DNA of 5,208 nt from CAUZEO01 sp963578625 (GTDB lineage: Bacteria > Verrucomicrobiota > Kiritimatiellia > SLOV01): NCBI GenBank assembly GCA_963578625.1, contig CAUZEO010000362.1:1-5208 (forward strand). The letters run 5' to 3'. Shown one piece after another: positions 1 through 5,059 of the stretch. A program made the translations under genes and the position numbers. Each line of letters begins with the position of its first letter. The first letter of the stretch is position 1. The notes under the pieces are model-generated. The model did no database searches. It saw only the letters and a program-made list of their open reading frames with translations, and had not been told where the DNA came from.

Positions 1-2
1 TA

Positions 3-656
3 GGCGATGGGCGCTACTTCGATGACTCCCTGGTCCATATACTTCTGGACTTGATTCGCGTCGAACATGTCGTACAGCGCATCATACAGAGGGCGTAAGT
101 AAGGAAGAACTTTCTGGTACATGTCGCCGGGCAAATATCCGAGCGCTTCGCCTGCCTCGATGGCCGGCCGGGCAAGGATGATGCGAGAGACCTTCTCTTC
201 AATCAGTGCTGATACCGCGAGCGCCATGGCCAGGTATGTTTTTCCCGTGCCGGCGGGGCCAATTCCAAAGGCAATATCCTTGGCCATCACTTCATGGACA
301 TACGCATGCTGCCCGAACGTGCGGGGAAATACGTTCGGCTTTCCCTGACCCACCGAGATTCCGCTGTCGAGCAGTTTTTCAATCTCGTTCTCCCGTCCCT
401 GACGAAAAGCATCCAGGGTATACGTTATGCTGTGGTCGGGGTTGTACGCGCCCCGGTTTCTCGCTTTCCGAAGGCATTGGAAAAAGCGATCGACGGTGTC
501 GACCTTTTCCGGCGTGCCTTCGACGCGCACCCACGTATCCCGGGAGACCACACGGACATCGAGAGCCTCTTCCAGTGTGGTTAGGATTTCCGAATGATGC
601 CCAGTCAAATCCGTAGCCTCGGTGGCATTATCGAAGTGAATGGTCTTTTCAGTCAT
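3..656 (-). CDS. phoH: PhoH-family ATPase, partial (C-terminus beyond left edge)
   Basis: PhoH-like P-loop ATPase, a cytoplasmic nucleotide-binding protein often placed in RNA metabolism and phosphate or stress response; its exact role is not settled. I translated the minus strand from the ATG at 656 and read 218 codons without a stop. Residues about 1-65 resemble the KH-like N-terminal region of PhoH (a LEEALDVRVVSRD-type stretch followed by VRVEGTPEKV). Residues 129-140 contain FGIGPAGTGKT, the Walker A motif, with the P-loop lysine at 139. Further PhoH signatures follow: LARPAIEAGEALGYLPGD (161-178) and YLRPLYDALYDMF (186-198). The family is usually about 320-330 residues, so roughly 100, including the Walker B region, lie outside the window. 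The last two bases (TA on the minus strand) are an incomplete codon, not a stop. No clear Shine-Dalgarno precedes the ATG, but the codons agree with the family from near the start. It is divergent from holA. Confidence 0.95.
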   Translation of the reverse strand, partial: MTEKTIHFDNATEATDLTGHHSEILTTLEEALDVRVVSRDTWVRVEGTPEKVDTVDRFFQCLRKARNRGAYNPDHSITYTLDAFRQGRENEIEKLLDSGISVGQGKPNVFPRTFGQHAYVHEVMAKDIAFGIGPAGTGKTYLAMALAVSALIEEKVSRIILARPAIEAGEALGYLPGDMYQKVLPYLRPLYDALYDMFDANQVQKYMDQGVIEVAPIA

Positions 657-725
657 GGATGGTGAAATGGGAGCACAAAGTATGCCCCGGGTCGCGGTTC
701 GGAGGAGTAGCAGACGGACTCATCC

Positions 726-753
726 ATCGTAGAAATCCATCGAATCGCTGCAA
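726..753 (-). promoter_or_regulatory. Possible promoter for phoH
   Basis: On the minus strand, TTGCAG (748-753) is followed after 16 bases by TACGAT (726-731). The second box matches 4 of 6 bases of the sigma-70 -10 consensus; the -35 box is poor (3 of 6). A start near 719 would give a leader of about 60 bases before the phoH ATG. This is a weak pattern match. Confidence 0.2.
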
Positions 754-759
754 ATCTTG

Positions 760-775
760 ATGTGCTGAAGCACAT
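760..775. promoter_or_regulatory. Palindromic candidate operator between divergent promoters
   Basis: ATGTGCT-GA-AGCACAT is a perfect inverted repeat with 7-base arms and a 2-base centre. It lies two bases from a TTGACA box pointing toward holA (778-783) and six bases from the proposed -35 box pointing toward phoH (748-753). That is where a dimeric repressor or activator controlling both genes would bind. I do not recognise the motif as the site of a known regulator. Its existence is plain in the sequence; its function is inferred. Confidence 0.4.
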
Positions 776-777
776 AA

Positions 778-805
778 TTGACAGGAAATAAGCAAACTCT
801 CGAAT
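778..805 (+). promoter_or_regulatory. Possible sigma-70 promoter for holA
   Basis: A perfect TTGACA -35 hexamer (778-783) is followed after 16 bases by TCGAAT (800-805), which matches 4 of 6 bases of TATAAT. Transcription from about 812 would leave a leader of about 180 bases before the holA ATG, which is rather long. The perfect -35 box in AT-rich sequence is the main support. Confidence 0.3.
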
Positions 806-817
806 TAAGCTCCATAT

Positions 818-832
818 ACGTCCTTAAGACGT
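818..832. repeat. Inverted repeat ACGTC-CTTAA-GACGT
   Basis: Two perfect 5-base arms (818-822 and 828-832) flank CTTAA, just downstream of the candidate holA promoter. It could be an operator or a small leader hairpin. Arms this short can arise by chance. Confidence 0.3.
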
Positions 833-978
833 GAAATTATCTGGAAAGTGTCAAAGAATTTCCGGTTTGTCGAGCTTTGGAGGCTGGAAAAGTCGGCCCT
901 TACGTTCCAACTTGCTGTCCTGCAGTGGTTAATGATTCAACTCGCAAAGCACTTCTCTTCTCCCGTACAACTTCAGGG

Positions 979-984
979 AAGGAG
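979..984 (+). promoter_or_regulatory. Ribosome binding site of holA
   Basis: AAGGAG within GGGAAGGAGA lies five bases before the ATG at 990 and decides between that ATG and the in-frame TTG three bases earlier. Confidence 0.8.
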
Positions 985-989
985 ATTTG

Positions 990-2147
990 ATGGCTTCCAG
1001 AGCAAAAAACACGGCGTACGCCGGCGTACCGCAACCGATCAAGGAGGTTGCTGATGCGTCGGTATACCTGCTTCATGGCGGGGACGATTATTTGATTTCG
1101 AATAATGGACGCGAGCTGGTGGACCGGTTCTGCCCCGCGCAGGACCAGGCGTTGGGGCTGGAAACGATTGACGGACGCGAGGCAACAACGGTTTCGGAAG
1201 CGATCCGCGTAATCGGAGCCTGCCTGGATGCGGTGCAGACGGTTGGTTTCTTTGGCGTTGAAAAGGTCGTGTGGTTCCGGGACATCGCGATATTCGGAAA
1301 ACCGCAGGTTATTCAGTCCGAGACCGTGAAGGGCGCCTTGGAGAAACTGGTGGCGGAAGTGCGCAAGGGTTTGCAGGATGGGGTGCGCCTGATTATCGGC
1401 GCACCCCATCTCGATAAACGGCTGGCCTTGTACCGCGCCTGTAAAGATGTGGGCGTGACGCTGGATTACGCCATGCCCGACAAGGCTTACTTGCGCGAAA
1501 AGGCGGCCATGTCGCAGGTGGCCGCCCTCTTCCGCGTGGCCCACCTGTCCGCATCGACGGACGTGATTTCGCGGTTTGTTGAAACGGCCGGCACCGATAC
1601 CCGGCAGCTTGCGCAGGAGGTAGAGAAAGTCCGCGCCTACCTCGGGGATTCGACTACCGTTACTGAAGCGGCCGTGACCGAAATCGTCTCCCCGGGACGC
1701 GAGTCGAGCGGTTGGGAGCTTGCCAATGCGATCGGGGAAGGGAAACCTGCGCTCGCGATTCGCATCCTGCGCCAACTTCTTTTTCAGGGCGAAAGCCCGG
1801 TGAGTATGATCTTTCGCATCGAGCAATGGTATCGCGAACTATTGATCTTCCGATGCTGCCTGGAGCGGAAATGGTGCTCGATCGCGCGTAGCCGCCGGGA
1901 CGAGCTTGTGTGGGGTGATGAGCCTGAAATAGAGGTCTATTGTTCAAGCCTGTCGAGAGATCCGCGCACGTATAATCCCTACCGGGCGCTCAAGTTGGCC
2001 GAGCAGGCGCAGCGGAATAGCCGAAAAGACCTTGTCCGGGGCCTGGATCATTTTGTTGAAGTTCATCAGCAACTTGTCTCATTGTCATTGCCCAAGGATC
2101 TTATCCTCGAACTGGCAATTCTGCGCGTGGTAGGCGGAGGAGAATAG
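990..2147 (+). CDS. holA: DNA polymerase III subunit delta
   Basis: Delta subunit of the DNA polymerase III clamp loader, which opens the beta sliding clamp and loads it on primed DNA with delta-prime and tau/gamma. The 385-residue product is somewhat longer than the E. coli protein (about 343). Visible family features are the N-terminal VYLLHGGDDYLI (25-36, the LxGxDxxL-type opening), VVWFRDI (93-99) at the end of the next strand, LIIGAPHLDKR (134-144), and a C-terminal helical collar region with NPYRALKLAEQA (329-340) and a final LILELAILRV. I chose the ATG at 990 because AAGGAG (979-984) sits five bases upstream; a TTG at 987 is also in frame but too close to that site. The first 20 or so residues are a poorly conserved leader. 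It is followed by a possible weak hairpin and appears to be transcribed alone. Confidence 0.93.
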   Translation: MASRAKNTAYAGVPQPIKEVADASVYLLHGGDDYLISNNGRELVDRFCPAQDQALGLETIDGREATTVSEAIRVIGACLDAVQTVGFFGVEKVVWFRDIAIFGKPQVIQSETVKGALEKLVAEVRKGLQDGVRLIIGAPHLDKRLALYRACKDVGVTLDYAMPDKAYLREKAAMSQVAALFRVAHLSASTDVISRFVETAGTDTRQLAQEVEKVRAYLGDSTTVTEAAVTEIVSPGRESSGWELANAIGEGKPALAIRILRQLLFQGESPVSMIFRIEQWYRELLIFRCCLERKWCSIARSRRDELVWGDEPEIEVYCSSLSRDPRTYNPYRALKLAEQAQRNSRKDLVRGLDHFVEVHQQLVSLSLPKDLILELAILRVVGGGE

Positions 2148-2155
2148 TTGTTCCG

Positions 2156-2176
2156 CCTCTCCAGCCCGTGGAGGGG
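2156..2176 (+). terminator. Possible hairpin after holA
   Basis: CCTCTCCA (2156-2163) pairs with TGGAGGGG (2169-2176) over eight positions, including one G-U wobble, around a five-base loop. A short T-run (2192-2196) comes 15 bases later rather than directly after the stem. This is therefore a poor intrinsic terminator, though it sits just after the holA stop. Confidence 0.3.
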
Positions 2177-2226
2177 GACGAACTTTGAGACTTTTTAAGC
2201 GTCGATTCTGGTCCTAAGTTCAGCCG

Positions 2227-2517
2227 ATGGACATCCTGAAACTACTCCTGTGGTTCCTGGCCATTGTTTTGATCCTTAAGTGGATTCGGATTCTGACGGC
2301 GTGGTACCGGGTGATGGGGTTGTCATTCGGTAAGGCGGGTGTTCGTGAGATCGAACCCCTGGAAATTCCAGCCTTCCTGACGCCGATGTTTGACGAGGCG
2401 TCAGCCACTCTGCTGCCGCTGGGGTTCGAGCTTTCGCACTGTGAGGCACACATCTCCATGGTCACGGCGACGCACCAGCCCGACAGAGACACAAAACAGC
2501 GAGGAGCACCAGCGTGA
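2227..2517 (+). CDS. Small single-pass membrane protein, possibly a truncated gene
   Basis: I do not recognise this 96-residue product with confidence. Residues 4-23 are strongly hydrophobic (LKLLLWFLAIVLILKWI) and should form one N-terminal transmembrane segment, followed by basic residues (K18, R21, R28), so the short tail is probably cytoplasmic. Residues 48-68 (IPAFLTPMFDEASATLLPLGF) look like a folded helix ending in a LGFE turn. The last 15 or so residues are polar and low in complexity. No clear Shine-Dalgarno precedes the ATG. The stop overlaps the GTG start of ytoQ in a GTGA, which suggests translational coupling. The conserved-looking first 80 residues with a ragged tail suggest the N-terminal stub of a longer membrane-anchored protein, but that is inference. 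Confidence 0.6.
   Translation: MDILKLLLWFLAIVLILKWIRILTAWYRVMGLSFGKAGVREIEPLEIPAFLTPMFDEASATLLPLGFELSHCEAHISMVTATHQPDRDTKQRGAPA
2501..2506 (+). promoter_or_regulatory. Ribosome binding site supporting the GTG start of ytoQ
   Basis: GAGGAG lies seven bases before the GTG at 2514, inside the end of the upstream small ORF. It supports the GTG as the true start of the YtoQ-like protein. Confidence 0.8.
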
Positions 2518-2984
2518 ATATTCGAGTATACTTGAGTGGAGAAATACATAGTGACTGGCGGTCGGAAATTGTTGAGGCCTGCTCAGCCGTACCCTTGCCA
2601 ATCTCATTCATGTCTCCCATAACCGATCACGGCTTGTCCGACAGGATCGGGGTCGAAATTCTGGGAGAGGAAACGAGTGCCTTCTGGGGGGACCACAAGT
2701 CAGCTAAGATCAACGCGATTCGGACGCGGACCATGATCGAAAAGGCGGATGCCGTCGTGGTGAAGTTTGGCGAAGAATATCGGCAATGGAACGCCGCGTT
2801 TGATGCAGGGTATGCTGCTGCAAAGGGAAAGCCGATCATCGTGCTTCATCCCGCGGGTCTTGTGCATCCGCTGAAAGAAGTGGATGCCGCGGCGATGGCC
2901 GTGGCCGAGACTCCCGGGCAGGTCGCCGATATTCTGCGGCACATGGCAACGACCCAGGACAGGATTGATTCCAGCCTCAAATAG
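2514..2984 (+). CDS. ytoQ: YtoQ family protein (nucleoside 2-deoxyribosyltransferase-like fold)
   Basis: This 156-residue product aligns by eye over nearly its whole length with Bacillus subtilis YtoQ, a protein of unknown function assigned to the nucleoside 2-deoxyribosyltransferase-like group. Shared signatures are the opening VYLSGEIHSDWR (5-16), LPISFMSP (28-35), the SAKINAIRT segment (63-71), the MIEKADAVVVKFG strand (74-86) and EYRQWNAAFDAGYAAAKGKP (88-107), followed by IIVLHP and HPLKEVD. The last ten residues or so extend past the usual family end. The start is GTG, with GAGGAG seven bases upstream, and it overlaps the stop of the small membrane ORF, so the two are probably cotranslated. 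Its stop overlaps the convergent dehydratase gene. The family assignment is strong; a catalytic role on nucleosides is only suggested by the fold. Confidence 0.9.
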   Translation: MNIRVYLSGEIHSDWRSEIVEACSAVPLPISFMSPITDHGLSDRIGVEILGEETSAFWGDHKSAKINAIRTRTMIEKADAVVVKFGEEYRQWNAAFDAGYAAAKGKPIIVLHPAGLVHPLKEVDAAAMAVAETPGQVADILRHMATTQDRIDSSLK

Positions 2985-4131
2985 CGTGCTCTCGCAGGAA
3001 TTCTTCGTTCATCTTGAATCCGAGCCCCGGCCGATCCGATAGATGCAGGTGGCCGTCGCGGATATCAAAGGGATGGTCCATCATCTGGTCATAGACCGCT
3101 AGCCGCGCCCGGGCGATCTCCAGTTTGTAGAAGTTCGGCACCGTAGCCATCACGTGGGCCCCGGCGGCGATGTTGACTGGCCCGCCGGCGTCGTGGGGCG
3201 CGACGGGGATATGATAGGTCTCCGCCATGGTCGCGATTTTTTTGAGTTCGGAGATGCCGCCGGTCCAGGTCACGTCGGGCATGATGTAGTCGGCCAGGCG
3301 GTTTTCGAGCACCGGCAGAAAATCAAAGCGCGTGTACAATCGTTCGCCCACACAGATCGGCACATTTGTTCGGTCGCGCACCTGCTGCAGGGCGTGGAGG
3401 CTCTCCGGCGGTAACGGCTCCTCAAACCACCCGATGTTGTAGGGTTCGAGACGATTGGCGAGTCGGATCGCCGTGGGGACATCGAATTGCCCGTGCGCAT
3501 CGATCAGGATCTCGACGCCCGGTCCGACCGCTTCCCGCATCGCCGCGATCATCTCCACGCCCAGTTCTTCGCCCGCCTCGTCTATCTGCCCGCTGATGTA
3601 AGCCTGGACTCCTTCCGGGCAATGGTTTGGAAAGGGACCGGTTTTTACCGTGGTGAAGCCTAGACCCACGATGGTCTTGCATGCGGCGGCGATGTTTGCC
3701 GGATCAAAACTGCCGTCCGGATGAGTATATAGCGCGATGGATTCGCGGATCGGTCCACCGAGAAAATCGTAAATCGGCAATCCCAATTGTTGACCGCGAA
3801 TGTCCCACAGCGCGATGTCGATCGCACTGGCGATACTCGAGCCGATACCGCGCGAACCCATGTACGAGAACGCTCTGAATATTTTGTGCCAGATCAACTC
3901 GATCCGCGCCGGATCGTCCCCCTTGATCAAGTCTTCGATTTGCCCCAGCACGGCAGCCGCGGCGCGGTTGGCAGTCGGTGTCGAGACCGTGAATTCCCCC
4001 CAGCCCGTGATGCCCTCATCGGTTTCGACTTGAGCGAATAAAAACTCCCCGTCCCGGGGTTTTTGTTCCGGGGCGTCCAGAAACGGCAACGGCATGCCAA
4101 TCAGCCAAGGAGTTACTTTCTCGATTTTCAT
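2977..4131 (-). CDS. Mandelate racemase/enolase-superfamily enzyme, probable sugar-acid dehydratase
   Basis: Complete 384-residue enolase-superfamily enzyme, usual length for the mandelate racemase/muconate lactonizing group. These enzymes abstract the proton alpha to a carboxylate using Mg2+ and commonly dehydrate acid sugars such as galactonate or rhamnonate. The capping domain spans about 1-125 (MKIEKVTPWL, TGWGE at 42-46). The barrel then shows VKTGPF with K163, LIDAHGQF with D211 and H213, WFEEPLPPE with E237/E238, VGERLYTR with E263, IMPDVTWTGG with D286, APHDAGGP with the H313-D314 pair, and KLEIA with E338. The set of metal-ligand acids and the His-Asp dyad looks intact. The D-x-H at 211-213 recalls galactonate dehydratase-type enzymes, but the exact substrate cannot be read from the sequence. 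I chose the ATG at 4131 because MKIEKV is a typical family start; a TTG at 4173 would add 14 unconvincing residues. No Shine-Dalgarno is evident. No sugar transporter or kinase lies beside it. Confidence 0.9.
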   Translation of the reverse strand: MKIEKVTPWLIGMPLPFLDAPEQKPRDGEFLFAQVETDEGITGWGEFTVSTPTANRAAAAVLGQIEDLIKGDDPARIELIWHKIFRAFSYMGSRGIGSSIASAIDIALWDIRGQQLGLPIYDFLGGPIRESIALYTHPDGSFDPANIAAACKTIVGLGFTTVKTGPFPNHCPEGVQAYISGQIDEAGEELGVEMIAAMREAVGPGVEILIDAHGQFDVPTAIRLANRLEPYNIGWFEEPLPPESLHALQQVRDRTNVPICVGERLYTRFDFLPVLENRLADYIMPDVTWTGGISELKKIATMAETYHIPVAPHDAGGPVNIAAGAHVMATVPNFYKLEIARARLAVYDQMMDHPFDIRDGHLHLSDRPGLGFKMNEEFLREHAI

Positions 4132-4147
4132 TGGAGCACTGATAAGG

Positions 4148-4240
4148 ATTCGATTCAAAGGTGTCCAGCGCAATACGCCCCCACGGTCCTTGCTTGGTGG
4201 ATCGAGGAATTCTTGAACTCGATTGGAACGTGTCCAACGT
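4148..4240. repeat. Imperfect 24-base direct repeats upstream of the dehydratase gene
   Basis: Two copies, 4148-4171 and 4217-4240, match at 18 of 24 positions and start 69 bases apart. The shared core reads TCGATT, then a variable stretch, then GTGTCCA and CG on the plus strand. The second copy contains the inverted repeat TTGGA-ACGTG-TCCAA (4223-4237). The near copy begins 17 bases before the dehydratase ATG. Paired, partly palindromic sites in front of a probable catabolic gene suggest operators for a sugar-responsive regulator. The regulator is not in this window. Confidence 0.4.
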
Positions 4241-4260
4241 CCGGTTCACCACCAAGCAAG
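4189..4260. repeat. 12-base perfect inverted repeat enclosing smaller palindromes
   Basis: CTTGCTTGGTGG (4189-4200) is the exact reverse complement of CCACCAAGCAAG (4249-4260), with 48 bases between. Inside lie ATCGAG/CTCGAT (4201-4206 and 4218-4223) and TTGGA/TCCAA (4223-4227 and 4233-4237), so the whole could fold into a branched structure with two inner hairpins on one closing stem. It could be a small repetitive extragenic or mobile element, a leader structure, or part of the control region of the dehydratase gene. Confidence 0.5.
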
Positions 4261-4352
4261 CTCGGTGGGGTCCGGGCGGCAGGCTTGTACTGCTCAGTTG
4301 GCCGGTGTAAACAAGAACCTTAATCTCACAAAGAGCGCTGGAGAAAATTGCC

Positions 4353-4535
4353 ATGAAGATGTGGATGAATGTCATGCGCGACATGGAGTACCTGCTCGCG
4401 GACTACGATCGCATCCTGGACGCTTGGGGAGAAGGCGGCGTGACCGGCAATGATGTATGCTATTCCACTTACATCTATGTAGCCCTTTTTACAGCATTCG
4501 CCGCCCTGATCCGAGCATCGGCCCAAAGGGCCTAG
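4353..4535 (+). CDS. Doubtful small ORF, possibly the 5' fragment of a lost gene
   Basis: I do not recognise this 60-codon ORF. The ATG has a plausible GGAG nine bases upstream (4340-4343). The first 31 residues read like real protein: a charged amphipathic helix with MRDMEYLLADYDRILDAWGE, then GGVTG. The remaining half (VCYSTYIYVALFTAFAALIR) is hydrophobic and different in character, either a membrane segment or read-through into unrelated sequence after a break near 4450. The stop lies directly after a GC-rich hairpin. It could be a small membrane protein, a truncated gene, or chance. Confidence 0.3.
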   Translation: MKMWMNVMRDMEYLLADYDRILDAWGEGGVTGNDVCYSTYIYVALFTAFAALIRASAQRA

Positions 4536-4666
4536 AATGCCTTCATACGCCACATGATCCACGAAATGCCACCGGGGCATGCTGCAAGAGTGATCTCGCC
4601 GTGTAAGCCGATTACGGCCCCGAATAGCCCGCTTCGAGCCTGCACATCCCGACCTTGTCCCGAGTG
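4454..4666. other. Stretch without recognisable gene content
   Basis: Apart from the tail of the doubtful small ORF and one perfect hairpin, I find no protein family, RNA gene or terminator here on either strand. I looked on the minus strand for a continuation of the IS21 transposase beyond its stop at 4667, in all frames, and saw none. It may be scarred sequence left by rearrangement. Confidence 0.5.
4520..4532. repeat. Perfect GC hairpin GGCCC-AAA-GGGCC
   Basis: Two perfect 5-base arms flank a three-base loop, directly before the TAG of the small ORF. No T-run follows on either strand, so it does not look like an ordinary intrinsic terminator. Confidence 0.35.
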
Positions 4667-5056
4667 TCAGGCATCCCATGTGTTCGCACCAGCGCCATCG
4701 TCCTGGTTCTCCAGCCGCCGCCTCAACACCCCGAAGCACTCCGGAAGTTCCCAGCCGGCAAGGGGACGGGCGTGATCATAAGCCCCGGGTTTACGCTCCA
4801 GCAGCCGCAGGTAATGCACCGGTTCGAAGCGCATATCGTATTTACCCCAGAGCTGCGGGTGAGAAGCGATCCGTTCGTTAAGATGGCAGATCTCTACCCG
4901 CTCGCAGTATCCGTTGATCATCACCGTGTGGTGAGCATAGTCCACCGGCACCGAGTACTGGTGGTTGTCAAAGCGCACCAACGAGAGCGAATCCGCGGCG
5001 GTCGAGAGCTTCCGGAAAGCATCAAAGGGGGGCCTCCGGCAGGGCCCGGAAGGCCG
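4667..5056 (-). pseudogene. istA: IS21-family transposase IstA, internal fragment
   Basis: The minus strand from 5029 down to 4667 encodes about 120 residues typical of the C-terminal part of IS21-family IstA, the DDE transposase that works with the IstB ATPase. Recognisable blocks are PPFDAFRK, SLSLVRFDNHQYSVPVDY, GYCERVEICHL, ERIASHPQLWGKYDMRFEP, VHYLRLLERKPGA and PLAGWELPECFGVLRRRLE. Intact IstA is roughly 350-500 residues. The DNA-binding and DDE catalytic regions are missing, the product stops soon after the RRRLE block without the usual tail, and no istB is nearby. Upstream of the PPFDA block the expected LPEAPFDA can be read only by dropping one C from a six-base run (5027-5032), so a frameshift sits there and homology continues in another frame to about 5056. 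This is a dead relic, useful as a mark of past transposition. Confidence 0.85.
5031..5055. repeat. Imperfect palindrome at the IS21 relic/NHL junction
   Basis: GGCCTCCGG (5031-5039) and CCGGAAGGCC (5046-5055) pair with one bulged base around a six-base centre. It lies where minus-strand IstA similarity ends and plus-strand NHL similarity is about to begin. Confidence 0.4.
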
Positions 5057-5059
5057 TTG

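Larger units (their letters stand above)
657..989. other. Divergent intergenic region between phoH and holA
   Basis: This 333-base stretch separates the divergently transcribed phoH and holA genes, so both upstream control regions should lie in it. I see no convincing coding sequence: the short open frame at 848-1054 has no family resemblance and runs into holA in another frame. It is more AT-rich than the genes between about 725 and 850, where the promoter-like hexamers and the palindromes listed separately lie. Confidence 0.8.

Noticed and set aside
1..3. TAG in the plus sequence at the left edge, and TA at the end of the minus-strand phoH reading, as a possible stop
   Set aside because: In the phoH frame only two bases (TA) of the next codon are present. 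The family has a tyrosine at this place, so the codon is most likely TAC or TAT.
206..616. Plus-strand open frames (206-616, 294-584)
   Set aside because: Both are antisense to the PhoH gene, which is clearly identified from its Walker A and flanking motifs on the minus strand.
900..1826. A 308-codon open frame on the minus strand
   Set aside because: It lies wholly antisense to holA, has no recognisable family features and a composition typical of reverse-frame reading. The plus-strand gene has a ribosome site and clear family motifs.
4131..4173. Start of the dehydratase at TTG 4173
   Set aside because: The extra residues do not fit the family, whose members usually begin with an MKI-type strand as encoded at 4131.
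4326..4739. A 137-codon minus-strand frame upstream of the dehydratase
   Set aside because: It is cysteine- and arginine-rich without family resemblance and overlaps the IstA relic in another frame. I treat it as chance.
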